Source: Pseudomonas kribbensis (GTDB lineage: Bacteria > Pseudomonadota > Gammaproteobacteria > Pseudomonadales > Pseudomonadaceae). From it: 64,000 nucleotides of DNA. Location: assembly GCF_003352185.1 (NCBI RefSeq), contig NZ_CP029608.1, positions 2,790,001-2,854,000 of the forward strand, read 5' to 3'. The translations under genes and the position numbers were made by a program. The notes below the pieces were generated by a model. It saw nothing but the letters and a program-made list of their open reading frames with translations, ran no database searches and was not told the origin of the DNA. Shown one piece after another: positions 15,511-25,251 of this stretch; position 1 is the stretch's first letter, and every line of letters starts with the position of its first letter.

Positions 15511-16851
15511 TTATGGGTGAATCCGTTCGAAGATCGGCTCAAGCGTGGCGATGGCCGACGCAGACTGGCCCAGATTGCGAATCGCCTGTTTCACCGCGAG
15601 GCTGCGTTCGTGGCCGAGGCTTGAGGCGAACAGGTCGAACTTCTGCTCCAGTTCTTCCCGGCTCAGGGCCGTTTCGGGATCGCCCCGTGCGGCGGTGATC
15701 GGGCTCACGAGCACGTTGCCGTTTTTCAGGGTGACGGTGACACGCGAGAGGATTTCATTGGGGAATCGCGCGGAAATATCGGCCGCTTCGACGATCTCTA
15801 TGCGTGCGCTCAAGGCGCGAATGTCGGCGGCGTGGATGGATTCGCCGGTGACTTCGTCCGGCCCGAGTTTGCCCCTGACGATCAGCGCCGCCAGCGGAAA
15901 GGCCAGGGCGTATTGCGCCTGATCGGCGTCCGCCGGGGTGTGGCCTTGAAGGCACATCGACTCGTAGAAAGTCTCGACGCGGATGGTCTCGATCGTGTCA
16001 GCGTTGAGCGCAGGATGATCCTGTTGCAGTTGCAGCATCGCGGTCAGCGCCGGTTGCGCCCAGCGGCACACCGGCCAGGGTTTGAAATACTGGCTGTCGA
16101 TTTCCCAACGCTGACCGACGTCGAGCCAGTGTTCGGCCACCGAAGCGTCCTCGACGGTTTCCGCCGGCGCACCGGTTACGCCTTCCCTGGCCATCAACAG
16201 CGCATTCAATCCGACAAAAGCGCCGCTGCCGTGGGCGTCGCGCAACATGGTCGGAAACGCGATCAGGCGCATCATCGGACAACGGGCGCTGAAGTACTCG
16301 GCGATGCCCAAGGCATGGCGGAACGTCGGCTCGTCAAAACCGAGCAGCCGGGCACCGGCGCAAACCACGCCAATCGCCGAAAAGCCGCCGGACGCGTGAT
16401 AAGTCGGGGAGGTCGCCATCAGCGCCGTTCCGGCGCGGAGCCCGGTTTCATAACCGAGGCACAGCGCGCTCAACAGCTCATGCCCGCTGACGTGTTTGCC
16501 CTGATGATGCAGCGCATCGGCGAGGGCGAGCAGGGCCGGCACCACGGTCGCGCCGGCGTGCCCCTTGGATCGGAAATGGCCTTCATGGGCATCGAGGCTG
16601 TCGGCGGAAAAGCCGCCGGCCCAACCCGCGCCCAGCAGGTTCACGCGCTGACCGTCGAACAGCAGACGGCTGCCGAACTCGCCGGCGGGGTAGTGGGCAA
16701 CGGCAAAACGGCGCAGCGCCACACTGGTGTCATTGGACGCGGCACCGGCCATGACGCCGACGATATCCAGCAGGCTGTTCTGCAGGATCTCCCGGGTCTT
16801 GACCGGGGCCTGGAGGAAATCAAAGTCGCGGCAGAATTCGTAGAGTGACAT
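15511..16851 (-). CDS. MmgE/PrpD family protein
   Basis: A 446-residue member of the MmgE/PrpD family, which includes 2-methylcitrate dehydratase, cis-aconitate decarboxylase and iminodisuccinate epimerase. The core motif HEGHFRSKGHAG (about residues 88-99) and the PTYHASGGFSAIGVV segment fit the family; the C-terminal lid domain starts near residue 270. It lies 103 bases upstream of the Rieske oxygenase and downstream of a LysR gene on the same strand, so it should act on the same substrate, for instance as an epimerase or dehydratase. No methylcitrate-cycle genes are nearby, arguing against a PrpD role. Confidence 0.8.
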   Translation of the reverse strand: MSLYEFCRDFDFLQAPVKTREILQNSLLDIVGVMAGAASNDTSVALRRFAVAHYPAGEFGSRLLFDGQRVNLLGAGWAGGFSADSLDAHEGHFRSKGHAGATVVPALLALADALHHQGKHVSGHELLSALCLGYETGLRAGTALMATSPTYHASGGFSAIGVVCAGARLLGFDEPTFRHALGIAEYFSARCPMMRLIAFPTMLRDAHGSGAFVGLNALLMAREGVTGAPAETVEDASVAEHWLDVGQRWEIDSQYFKPWPVCRWAQPALTAMLQLQQDHPALNADTIETIRVETFYESMCLQGHTPADADQAQYALAFPLAALIVRGKLGPDEVTGESIHAADIRALSARIEIVEAADISARFPNEILSRVTVTLKNGNVLVSPITAARGDPETALSREELEQKFDLFASSLGHERSLAVKQAIRNLGQSASAIATLEPIFERIHP

Positions 16852-16974
16852 TCAACAATTCCTTCCTGTGAGGGGAACCGGCCAGATCCCGGCCGGCGCC
16901 GCTCCACAATGAGTCAGGAAGGTTGTGTGGCTCCAACGACATTTTCGTCGGGCAATTGATAACCAAATCGATGG

Positions 16975-17934
16975 CTAACGGCGGGGAAACTTCGACAGGA
17001 TCCACTCGCGAAACCGCCGTAGCGCGTCTTCGTTGTCGGCGTTCTCGCGGCAACTCAGGTAGTGCCAGCTGTTGCGCAACTGCACTTCCTGTTCGATCGG
17101 ACGCACCAGCAAGCCGCGCTGCAACAGCGGCGCAACCAGATGATTCCAGCCCAGCGCGATGCCCTGATGGGTCAGCACCATGCTGATCAGCAGGTTGTAG
17201 TCATTGGCGTTGAAAATCTGCGGACTGGTCGCCGGGCGGTCGTCGATGTCGATGGACTGAAACGCCAGCCACACGCCCCAATCGACATGCTCGGCGACTT
17301 GCGAGCGACCGTAGGGGCTGAGGTTGAGCAGGGCCGAATCACGCACGCCCTCAATAGTGGCGATTTCCGGATGCTGCTCCAGATACTGCGGCGTGCACAC
17401 CGGGTAGATCAGGTCATGGCACAACGGGTAGCTGCGATAGCCTTCGCGGATGCGCGAAATCTTGGTGATGAACACGTCGGGCTGCACGCCCGGTTCCATG
17501 GTCAGGAAGTTCTGGGTGGTGATCAGGTTCAGCTCGATGCCTTCGCTCTGGGCGAAGAACTCCGGCAGGTGATTCGACAGCCACAGTGCCGAGAACGCCG
17601 GGGAGCAGCAGATGGTCAGCACCTTCTTGACCGACTGACTGCTGCGGATGCGCTCGGCGGCCTGGGCGATGTTTACGAACGACAGCTGCGCGGCATCGAA
17701 GAACAACGCGCCCGCCGACGTGAGTTCGACGGCGCGCCCGACGCGGGTGAACAACTGCGCCCCCAGGTAGCTTTCCAGTTCGCGGATCTGCCGGCTGATG
17801 GCGGCCTGGGAAACACACAATGCTTCGGCAGCACGGGTAAAGCTCTGGTACTTGGCGGCGGCGACAAATGCCTTTACGGCCCGCAAGGACGGCATCTTCA
17901 GCAAGATGGTGTCTGGGTCGACATGCTTGGTCAT
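16975..17934 (-). CDS. LysR-type transcriptional regulator (GcvA-like)
   Basis: A 319-residue LTTR with an N-terminal winged helix (about 15-75; FTRAAEALCVSQAAISRQI is the recognition region) and an effector domain to the C-terminus. Start at the ATG at 17934, preceded by GAGGAGG; longer versions add an Arg-rich, unlikely N-terminus. It is divergent from the ABC transporter operon and co-oriented with the PrpD and Rieske genes, so it probably controls one or both through the 366-bp intergenic region. Effector unknown. Confidence 0.85.
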   Translation of the reverse strand: MTKHVDPDTILLKMPSLRAVKAFVAAAKYQSFTRAAEALCVSQAAISRQIRELESYLGAQLFTRVGRAVELTSAGALFFDAAQLSFVNIAQAAERIRSSQSVKKVLTICCSPAFSALWLSNHLPEFFAQSEGIELNLITTQNFLTMEPGVQPDVFITKISRIREGYRSYPLCHDLIYPVCTPQYLEQHPEIATIEGVRDSALLNLSPYGRSQVAEHVDWGVWLAFQSIDIDDRPATSPQIFNANDYNLLISMVLTHQGIALGWNHLVAPLLQRGLLVRPIEQEVQLRNSWHYLSCRENADNEDALRRFREWILSKFPRR

Positions 17935-18300
17935 CTGTACGGCCTCCTCACGATACGGCTCCCGGGCGAAGCGCGACGAGGGTAGCCCAAGCCTGCGCGC
18001 AGGGATACGCCGGCGTCGCTGCAAGGATAGTCGCGGTCGCTGGCAGGCGATGCCGGCTGCCAGCGGCGGATGCCGGCCTGATCGATAACCCGACGTTATC
18101 AACATGCCCCTGTAAATGTCGTTGGATTAAGCAGGGGGATGCTAATAAATTTGAAACGTCCCTCGTTCCTGGGGTCCCAAAAATAATAAAAGGAAACCCG
18201 TCGTGACGACTTATAACTATTACCGCTGCCGCTCTAAAACCGTTTCGCTCGATTGCATATTGTTTGAATTCGAATATGCACAACGCGATGGAGGCAAGGT
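17935..18300. promoter_or_regulatory. Divergent control region, LysR / ABC transporter
   Basis: 366 bases with no gene. It becomes AT-rich from about 18110 to 18280, as expected for the ABC-operon promoter, and includes TTTGAATTCGAATATGCA at 18263. The LysR operator is expected here, but I could not identify a clear T-N11-A box. A GGAGGCAAGGT sequence just before 18301 is the Shine-Dalgarno of the ATPase gene. Confidence 0.45.
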
Positions 18301-19335
18301 ATGAATCGCTCCGACGAAATAATTTGCGTCAAGAATGTTTATAAAGTCTTCGGCACTCAGCCAGCACTGGCCATGAAGTTGATCGAAGAGGGCGCCTCGA
18401 AAGCCGAAGTCTTCAAAAAGACCGGCCAGGCCATCGGCGTATTTGATGCCAACTTCTCGGTCAAGCGCGGCGAGATCTTTGTCATCATGGGTTTGTCCGG
18501 CTCGGGCAAATCGACCATGGTCCGACTGTTCAATCGCCTGATCGAGCCGACCTCCGGCAGTATCTTTCTCAATGGCCGGGAAATCACCGGACTGGGCGAC
18601 AAGGACCTGTTGCAGGTGCGCCGCAAAGACATGGGCATGGTCTTCCAGTCCTTTGCCCTGATGCCGCACATGAGCGTCATCGACAACGTCAGCTTCGGCC
18701 TGGAAATCAGCGGTGTCAGCGAAAAGGAACGCTACTGCCGGGCCATGGGCGCCCTTGAGCAGGTCGGGCTTTCCGGGCAGGAAATGTGCTTCCCTCACCA
18801 GCTCTCCGGCGGCATGCAACAGCGGGTCGGCCTGGCCCGGGCGCTGGCCAACGACCCGGCCATCCTGCTGATGGACGAAGCGTTCTCCGCCCTCGATCCG
18901 ATGATCCGCAGCGAGATGCAGGGCGAGTTGATCAAGCTTCAGGCCGAGCAGGATCGCACCATCATTTTCATCTCCCACGACATTGAAGAAGCCGTGCGCA
19001 TCGGCCATCGCATCGCAATCATGGAGGGTGGGCGCGTGGTGCAGATCGGCACGCCCCGTGAGCTGCTGTGCAACCCGGTGAACCAGTATGTCCGGGATTT
19101 CTTCAACGGTTTCGATACCAGCCGGATATTGCGCGCCGGCGATATCGCACAAGCCGATTCCGGCATTGTTTATGAACCGGGTCGTCAAACTCCGATAAAG
19201 GCTGACGCTTCCTTGCGCGAGATCTTTCATCTGGTTGCCGCTTCATCTACGCCGATGCCGGTAGTTGACGAAGTTGGACTTTATAAAGGTTCGATCTCGC
19301 AAGGGCATCTATTAAGTTGCCTGGGTAATAGCTGA
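18301..19335 (+). CDS. Quaternary-amine ABC importer, ATP-binding protein (ProV-like)
   Basis: A 344-residue ATPase of the QAT family that powers uptake of betaines or proline. Walker A GLSGSGKST (64-72), signature LSGGMQQR (168-175) and Walker B ILLMDEA (188-194) are intact. The long N-terminal segment before the nucleotide-binding core (GTQPALAMKLIEEGASK) is characteristic of ProV/OpuAA. The C-terminal tail (about 285-344) is shorter than the tandem CBS domain of ProV and looks like a single degenerate regulatory segment. First gene of a permease/binding-protein operon. Confidence 0.9.
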   Translation: MNRSDEIICVKNVYKVFGTQPALAMKLIEEGASKAEVFKKTGQAIGVFDANFSVKRGEIFVIMGLSGSGKSTMVRLFNRLIEPTSGSIFLNGREITGLGDKDLLQVRRKDMGMVFQSFALMPHMSVIDNVSFGLEISGVSEKERYCRAMGALEQVGLSGQEMCFPHQLSGGMQQRVGLARALANDPAILLMDEAFSALDPMIRSEMQGELIKLQAEQDRTIIFISHDIEEAVRIGHRIAIMEGGRVVQIGTPRELLCNPVNQYVRDFFNGFDTSRILRAGDIAQADSGIVYEPGRQTPIKADASLREIFHLVAASSTPMPVVDEVGLYKGSISQGHLLSCLGNS

Positions 19336-19389
19336 GATCCTGATTTAAAAAAAGAATGGTCACGCAGTCCGCAAGTGCGAGGTAGTGTC

Positions 19390-20343
19390 ATGTCCGACTT
19401 TAACTTTCTGGATCCCTTCCAGAGTTTGAATATTCCTCTGGGATCGTGGGTTGAAACCGCCCTTAAATATCTGGTGCATAACTTCCGGGATGTCTTCCGC
19501 TCGATTCGCTGGCCGGTCGATCAGGTACTCGACGGCGTCCAGTGGGGGCTGCTTTCGCTGCCGCCGACGGTGTTCATCATCATTGCCGGGCTGATCAGCT
19601 GGCAGATCGGCGGCAAACGCATCGCGATCTTCAGCGTGGCGACCCTGACCGGGCTCGGGCTGATCGGCGTGTGGAACGACGCGATGGTCACCCTGGCGCT
19701 GGTGCTGACCTCGCTATTGTTCTGCGCGGTGATCGGCATTCCGCTGGGCATCCTCTGTGCCCGCAGCGACCGCACGGAAATGATCATCCGCCCGGTGCTC
19801 GACGCCATGCAGACCCTGCCGGCGTTCGTGTACCTGGTGCCGGTGGTGATGCTGTTCGGCATCGGCAACGTGCCCGGTGTAATTGTCACGATCATTTTCT
19901 CCGTCGCGCCGCTGGTACGCCTGACCAACCTCGGCATCCGTCAGGTGCCGGCGGACAAGGTCGAGGCGGCGCGGGCCTTTGGCTGTACACCGATGCAGAT
20001 GCTGATGAAGGTTCAATTGCCGCTGGCCGCGCCGACCATGATGGCCGGCTTGAACCAGACCTTGATGTTGTCGCTGTCGATGGTGGTGGTCGCTTCGATG
20101 ATCTCGGTCGGCGGGCTGGGGTTGATGGTGCTCAGCGGCATCGGCCGCCTTGACATGGGCCTGGCCAGTGTCGGGGGGGCAGGGCTGGTGTTGCTGGCGG
20201 TGTTCCTCGATCGCCTGACTCAGGCCATGGGTGAACGCAGCAGCGATCTGGCCACCGGACAGCGCTGGTATGAGAGCGGGCCGGTCGGCCTGGTCATGAA
20301 GTTGAAGAAAAAGAAGAACGTTGCTCGTGCGGTCATTAACTGA
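19390..20343 (+). CDS. Quaternary-amine ABC importer, permease (ProW-like)
   Basis: A 317-residue integral membrane permease with a hydrophilic N-terminus followed by about six helices. The family's coupling-helix region is visible as [20 protein letters not shown], and [22 protein letters not shown] matches ProW. Start at the ATG at 19390 with a GAGG Shine-Dalgarno; an upstream GTG at 19375 is in frame but less well placed. Lies between the ATPase and binding-protein genes. Confidence 0.9.
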   Translation: MSDFNFLDPFQSLNIPLGSWVETALKYLVHNFRDVFRSIRWPVDQVLDGVQWGLLSLPPTVFIIIAGLISWQIGGKRIAIFSVATLTGLGLIGVWNDAMVTLALVLTSLLFCAVIGIPLGILCARSDRTEMIIRPVLDAMQTLPAFVYLVPVVMLFGIGNVPGVIVTIIFSVAPLVRLTNLGIRQVPADKVEAARAFGCTPMQMLMKVQLPLAAPTMMAGLNQTLMLSLSMVVVASMISVGGLGLMVLSGIGRLDMGLASVGGAGLVLLAVFLDRLTQAMGERSSDLATGQRWYESGPVGLVMKLKKKKNVARAVIN

Positions 20344-20385
20344 ACCTTTCTGCTCACCGATTAAAACTCCAACGCGTGGTGAAAC

Positions 20386-21408
20386 ATGAAACTGGCAAAT
20401 CTCAAGAAAAGCGTCATGGCGAGTCTGGTTGCTTCCTTGCTGGGCACGGTCCTGTGTTCGGCGGCCTATGCGGCCGATGCCAACAAACCCGGCGCCGGTG
20501 TGTCGATCACGCCGATTTTCCCGACCATCGCCGAAGAGCGCTTTCGCGGTGAAGTGGTGATCGCCGGGCTCAAGGAACTGGGCTACGACGTCAAACAGCC
20601 GAAGGAAACCGATTACCCGGCGATGTTCCTGGCGCTGTCCTACGGCGACGCGGATTTCACCGTGCATGAATGGGAGCATTTGCACGAGGCGTTTTACGAG
20701 AAGGCTGGCGGCGATGACGTGATGGTCAAGGTCGGGCAGATCATGAAGGGCGTGCTGCAGGGTTACCTGATCGACAAGAAAACCGCAGACGCCTATCACA
20801 TCAAGGATCTGTCGGACCTGAAGAAACCGGAAATCGCCAAGCTGTTCGACAGCAACGGTGACGGCAAGGCCGACCTGACCGGTTGCAACCCGGGCTGGGG
20901 CTGCGAAGTGATGGTCGAACACCACATGAAGGCTTACGGCCTGGAACCGACCGTTGTCGACAACCGCGGCTCGTACTTCGCGTTGATGGCCGACACCATT
21001 GCCCGCTACCAGCAAGGCAAACCGGTGCTGTTCTTTACCTGGGTGCCACAGTGGATTTCCAGCGTGCTGGTCGAAGGGCGCGACGTGGTCTGGTTGCCGG
21101 TGCCGTACACCGACCTGCCTGACGGCAAGGAAAGCAAGGACACCTTCTACGAAGGCAAGAACCTCGGCTTCCCGGTGGACACGATCAATGCCGTCATGAA
21201 CAAGGAATTCGCCGAGAAGAACCCGGTAGCCCGCAAGTTCCTCTCCGAAGTCAGCATCAGCACCGCCGACGAAAGTGCGCAGAACCTGAAGATGCAGAAC
21301 GGCGAAAAGTCCCTGGCCGATATCAAGCGCCACGCTGCCGAATGGATCAAGGCCCACCAGCAAAGTTACGACGGCTGGCTGAGTGATGCGCGAGCGGCGG
21401 CCAAGTAA
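20386..21408 (+). CDS. Quaternary-amine ABC importer, periplasmic binding protein (ProX-like)
   Basis: A 340-residue solute-binding protein with a Sec signal peptide (cleavage probably after SAAYA, about residue 29). It belongs to the OpuAC/ProX cluster; several Trp residues (TVHEWEHL, GCNPGWGCE, FFTWVPQWISS) could form the aromatic cage that binds trimethylammonium groups. The GCNPGWGC pair of Cys may form a disulfide. Ligand could be glycine betaine, proline betaine, hydroxyproline betaine or a relative; the gene context favours a catabolised one. Confidence 0.9.
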   Translation: MKLANLKKSVMASLVASLLGTVLCSAAYAADANKPGAGVSITPIFPTIAEERFRGEVVIAGLKELGYDVKQPKETDYPAMFLALSYGDADFTVHEWEHLHEAFYEKAGGDDVMVKVGQIMKGVLQGYLIDKKTADAYHIKDLSDLKKPEIAKLFDSNGDGKADLTGCNPGWGCEVMVEHHMKAYGLEPTVVDNRGSYFALMADTIARYQQGKPVLFFTWVPQWISSVLVEGRDVVWLPVPYTDLPDGKESKDTFYEGKNLGFPVDTINAVMNKEFAEKNPVARKFLSEVSISTADESAQNLKMQNGEKSLADIKRHAAEWIKAHQQSYDGWLSDARAAAK

Positions 21409-21572
21409 GCGGTTGTTCGTTAGTTCGAGTGGCGGTTTTCCCGTGGCGTAAAGCCGTCATTCAAACGCATTCATTTACGCAACTTTGATGGCTGTTTTCC
21501 TTCAACGCGATTCCGCGCGTTCGCTTCGTGCCGGCTTCGATTTGTCATTTCAACAATAAACGGTTCAACACT

Positions 21573-22889
21573 ATGAAAGTCAGTTCGCTGCCCGCCGATG
21601 ATGACAGCTGTGGCTGGTTCCACCTGAGCCGGCCGCGCAGCCCCGAGCCTGGTCATCGCGGCCACCGTTCGGCGCGTTGGGTGGTCGTCGGTGCCGGTTT
21701 CACCGGGCTGGCGGCGGCACGCCAGCTCGCGTTGAACTTCCCCGACGATGAAGTGGTGCTGATCGAAGCGCAGGAAGTGGGGTTGGGGCCGTCCGGTCGC
21801 AATGCCGGTTTCGCGATCGATCTGCCCCATGACATCGGGGCCGAGGACTATATCGGCGATATCGACCTGGCCAGGATCAGTCTGAAGCTGAACCTGGAAG
21901 GTCAGTCGATCCTGCGCAATCTGGTCGATCAGTTCGGCATCGATTGCCAGATGAAAGCCTGCGGCAAGTATCAGGCGGCCGTGGAAGAACGCGGGATCGC
22001 GGTGCTGGAAGCTTATCGTCGGGGTCTCGACAAGCTCGGTCAGCCGTATCAGATGATCGAGGCCGAAGAATTGCCCGAGCATCTGGGCACCCGTTTCTAC
22101 CGCAAGGCGCTATTCACTCCCGGCGCGGTACTGGTTCAGCCGTCGGCGCTGGTGAAAGGCCTGGCGGACAGTTTGCCGGCGAACGTCACCCTGTACGAAC
22201 GCACGCCGATTCTGGAAGTGGAGTACGGCGCCAAAACCTTGCTCAAGCACGCTCACGGCAGCATCACCGCCGACAAACTGATCCTCGCCAACAACTCGTT
22301 CGGCATGCGTTTCGGTTTTCTGCAGGGCCGCATGTTGCCGATCTACACCTACGCCAGCATCACCCGCCCGCTGACCGACGAGGAGCAGGCGCGTCTGGGC
22401 GGCAAACCGTTCTGGGGCGCGATCCCCGCCGATCCGTTCGGCACCACGGTGCGGCGCACCCCCGACAACCGTTTGCTGATCCGAAACAGCTTCAGCTTCA
22501 ACCCCGATGGCCGCAGCAACAGCAAATACAACGAGCGCTTCGTGCACCGTCACCGCGCCTCGTTCGATCAGCGCTTCCCGATGCTGCCGGGGGTGCAGTT
22601 CGAATACACCTGGGGCGGGGCGCTGGCCATGTCGAGGAACCACAACGGTTTCTTCGGCGAACTGGCGCCGAACGTTTACGGCGCGCTTGGCTGCAATGGC
22701 CTGGGCGTCACCCGTGGCACGGTCACCGGCAAATTGCTCGCCGACTGGCTGGCCGGGCAGCGCGACGGCTTGATCGATTTCCTGTTGCAGGCGCCGGGGC
22801 CGACGGGCAACCCGCCCGAACCGTTTCTGTCGCTGGGCGTGAACATGAACCTGAAGTGGGGGCAGTACCGCGCCGGCCGCGAAAGTTGA
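21573..22889 (+). CDS. FAD-dependent amine/amino acid oxidoreductase (DAO family)
   Basis: A 438-residue FAD enzyme with the dinucleotide-binding motif VVGAGFTGLAAA (about 38-49) and the C-terminal FAD contact NVYGALGCNGLGVTRGT. It belongs to the DadA/PuuB/MnmC-type oxidoreductases that oxidise secondary amines or D-amino acids to imines. In this cluster it could remove the second N-methyl group or oxidise the freed amino acid. Start: ATG at 21573, though the Shine-Dalgarno is weak; an in-frame GTG at 21528 would add 15 residues. It is 164 bases after the ABC binding-protein gene. Confidence 0.82.
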   Translation: MKVSSLPADDDSCGWFHLSRPRSPEPGHRGHRSARWVVVGAGFTGLAAARQLALNFPDDEVVLIEAQEVGLGPSGRNAGFAIDLPHDIGAEDYIGDIDLARISLKLNLEGQSILRNLVDQFGIDCQMKACGKYQAAVEERGIAVLEAYRRGLDKLGQPYQMIEAEELPEHLGTRFYRKALFTPGAVLVQPSALVKGLADSLPANVTLYERTPILEVEYGAKTLLKHAHGSITADKLILANNSFGMRFGFLQGRMLPIYTYASITRPLTDEEQARLGGKPFWGAIPADPFGTTVRRTPDNRLLIRNSFSFNPDGRSNSKYNERFVHRHRASFDQRFPMLPGVQFEYTWGGALAMSRNHNGFFGELAPNVYGALGCNGLGVTRGTVTGKLLADWLAGQRDGLIDFLLQAPGPTGNPPEPFLSLGVNMNLKWGQYRAGRES

Positions 22890-22952
22890 ACGCTCATCGC
22901 CCGACCTGCGCGATGAACTGAAGTAGCGATGCACTGAATACAAGGACAAGAA

Positions 22953-24281
22953 ATGAACAACGTTGCTGTATCAATCGAGGACGTACCGCTCAATGGTTTT
23001 CATCGTCTGCTGACGATCCGTTCGGCCGGTGGCTCCTTTGTCGACGGGTATGTTCTGAGCATCATCGGCGTGGCGCTGGTGCATATGTCCAGGTCTCTGG
23101 CGCTGGACGATTTCTGGGAAGGCATGATCGCCGCCTCGGCGCTGATCGGCATTTTCTTCGGCGGTTTTCTCGGCGGCTGGCTGACTGATGTATTGGGGCG
23201 CAAGCGTCTGCTGTTTGTCGGGCCGACCCTGTTCATCGTGGCATCGCTGGCGCAGCTGTGGGTCGATTCGGCGGTGGCGCTGTTTGTGCTGCGGCTGCTG
23301 CTGGGAGTGGCGGTCGGCATCGAGTACCCGGTGGCGACATCGCTGCTGGTCGAGTTCATGCCGCGCAAATATCGCGGCCCGCGTCTGGCGACGCTGACGA
23401 TCATGTGGTTCGCCGGGGCAGCGATGGCGTATGTGGTGGGCGAGTTGTTGTTCAAACTGTGGGGCTCCGATGCCTGGCGGCTGGTGCTGGCCAGCGCGGC
23501 GATCATCGGCGCGATGCTGTTTCTGGTGCGCATCGGCACGCCTGAATCGCCACGCTGGCTGCTGAGCAAGGGCCGCGCCGCCGAAGCCGAGGCGATCATC
23601 AAACAGGTCTACGGCAACGACTTCTCCCTGGCCAATCTTCCCGAGCACCGGGTGGGCGAGAAGCTGACGATCCTTAACCTGCTGCACTCCGGCTACGGCA
23701 AGCGGATGCTGTTTGTCGTGGTGTTCTGGACCTGCTCGGTGGTGCCGCTGTTTGCCGTGTATGCCTTTGCGCCGAAGGTGCTGGCCGCGCTGAACCTGCA
23801 GGGCGACTGGTCATCCCTGGGCTCGGTGGCGATTACCTTGTTCTTTGTCATCGGCTGTGTGATTTCGACCCGGATCATCAACCGCGTGGGCCGACGCAAT
23901 CTGCTGATCTACAGCTTTCTCTGCTCCGGCCTTGCGCTGCTCGGGCTGGCCGTCGGTCACGCCGGGCCCAACGCGCTGGTGCTCGCATTCTTTGCCGTTT
24001 ACGCCTTGTTCATCGGCGGCGCCCAGGTGCTGACGCTGGTGTACCCCAATGAACTGTTTCCCACGGAAATCCGCGCCTTCGCGGTCGGTGTCGGCACGTC
24101 ACTGTCGCGCATCGGCGCGGCGGCGGGGACCTATCTGGTGCCGGTTTCCCTGAGCACGCTGGGCATCGCCCAGACCATGTACATCGCGGCGGCCGTCACC
24201 CTGGTCGGACTGGTGCTGTCGTGGGTGCTCGCACCGGAAACCCGCTCGCTCAACCTGCAACAGGCTGCCTCGCTGAATTGA
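22953..24281 (+). CDS. MFS transporter (AAHS / sugar-porter-like)
   Basis: A 442-residue 12-helix carrier with the loop motif GGWLTDVLGRKR (about residues 74-85) and TPESPRWLLSKGRAAEAE after helix 6, typical of the sugar-porter and aromatic-acid symporter branches. It sits inside the catabolic operon between the FAD enzyme and the DHDPS-family gene, so it probably imports the same substrate or exports an intermediate. Start ATG at 22953 with AAGGACA upstream. A second transporter besides the ABC system suggests two related substrates or affinity ranges. Confidence 0.82.
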   Translation: MNNVAVSIEDVPLNGFHRLLTIRSAGGSFVDGYVLSIIGVALVHMSRSLALDDFWEGMIAASALIGIFFGGFLGGWLTDVLGRKRLLFVGPTLFIVASLAQLWVDSAVALFVLRLLLGVAVGIEYPVATSLLVEFMPRKYRGPRLATLTIMWFAGAAMAYVVGELLFKLWGSDAWRLVLASAAIIGAMLFLVRIGTPESPRWLLSKGRAAEAEAIIKQVYGNDFSLANLPEHRVGEKLTILNLLHSGYGKRMLFVVVFWTCSVVPLFAVYAFAPKVLAALNLQGDWSSLGSVAITLFFVIGCVISTRIINRVGRRNLLIYSFLCSGLALLGLAVGHAGPNALVLAFFAVYALFIGGAQVLTLVYPNELFPTEIRAFAVGVGTSLSRIGAAAGTYLVPVSLSTLGIAQTMYIAAAVTLVGLVLSWVLAPETRSLNLQQAASLN

Positions 24282-24347
24282 ACCTTGCCCGGGCCGTAGC
24301 GGCGTCGGGCCAACGAATCGAACACTGCAACCACTGGAGAAAACCCT

Positions 24348-25250
24348 ATGAACTTTGACGGCATCTTTACCCCCGCCATTACGCCTTTGTCCGCCGATGG
24401 CCAGATCGATTATTCGGCCTTCGCCGAAGTGCTCGAGTATCTGATCGAGTCGCGGGTTCACGGCATCGTCATCGGTGGTTCGACCGGCGAATACTACGCC
24501 CACACCACTGCCGAGCGGCTGAAAGTGGCCGAGCGCGCCAATGAAGTGATCAATGGCCGCATTCCGCTGGTGATCGGCACGGGCGGGATCCGCACCGAAG
24601 ATGCGGTGGCCTTCGCCGAGCACGCCAAGTCGATCGAGGCCGACGCGATCCTGGTGGGCTCGCCGCCGTATGCCTTGCCGACGCAAAAGGAAATCGCCGC
24701 CCACGTGCTGGCCGTGGACAAGGCCGCCGGCCTGCCGATCATGCTTTACAACTATCCGGCGCGGATGGGCGTAGCGATGGGCCCTGAGTTCTTCGAGGCG
24801 ATTGCCGGTTGCAAGAACATCGTCGCGATCAAGGAAAGCTCCGGCGACACCGCTCAGTTGCATCGTCTGGCGCATTCGCATCCTTCGATTCAGCTGTCCT
24901 GCGGCTGGGACGACATGGCCCTGGAGTTCTTTGCCTGGGGCGCGCGCAGCTGGGTCTGTGCCGGTTCGAACTTCATTCCGGCCGAGCACATCGCGCTGTA
25001 CGAAGCCTGCGTTCTGGAGAAGAACTTCGACAAGGGCCGGCGGATCATGTCGGCGCTGTTACCGCTGATGGATGTGCTGGAGAGCGGCAAGTTCGTCCAG
25101 TCGATCAAGCACGGCAGCGAACTGGTCGGCCTGCGTGCCGGCGGCGTGCGCAAACCGATGCAGCCGCTGGAAGCGTCCGAGAAGGAAGTGCTGGAAAGCG
25201 TGATCAAAACCCTGAAGCAGAATGTGGCGCGCATCGTCGCGGAGGTTTGA
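24348..25250 (+). CDS. Dihydrodipicolinate synthase family lyase/deaminase
   Basis: A 300-residue class I aldolase (TIM barrel) of the DapA/NAL family. The Schiff-base lysine is K162 in VAIKESSGD, the catalytic Tyr is Y136 in LYNYPARMG, and the carboxylate-binding loop is GGSTGE (43-48). Family members include DHDPS, N-acetylneuraminate lyase, ketodeoxygluconate dehydratase and pyrroline-4-hydroxy-2-carboxylate deaminase. Its position directly before an aldehyde dehydrogenase (1 base between stop and start) and after an amine oxidase fits the deaminase/dehydratase step that makes alpha-ketoglutarate semialdehyde. True DapA is less likely here. Confidence 0.83.
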   Translation: MNFDGIFTPAITPLSADGQIDYSAFAEVLEYLIESRVHGIVIGGSTGEYYAHTTAERLKVAERANEVINGRIPLVIGTGGIRTEDAVAFAEHAKSIEADAILVGSPPYALPTQKEIAAHVLAVDKAAGLPIMLYNYPARMGVAMGPEFFEAIAGCKNIVAIKESSGDTAQLHRLAHSHPSIQLSCGWDDMALEFFAWGARSWVCAGSNFIPAEHIALYEACVLEKNFDKGRRIMSALLPLMDVLESGKFVQSIKHGSELVGLRAGGVRKPMQPLEASEKEVLESVIKTLKQNVARIVAEV

Positions 25251-25251
25251 A

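Noticed and set aside
15511-16851. Calling the MmgE/PrpD protein 2-methylcitrate dehydratase (prpD)
   Set aside because: No prpB, prpC or acnD neighbours; context is quaternary-amine catabolism.
24348-25250. Calling the DHDPS-family gene dapA
   Set aside because: It is embedded in a catabolic operon and coupled to an aldehyde dehydrogenase; motifs fit the wider family equally well.
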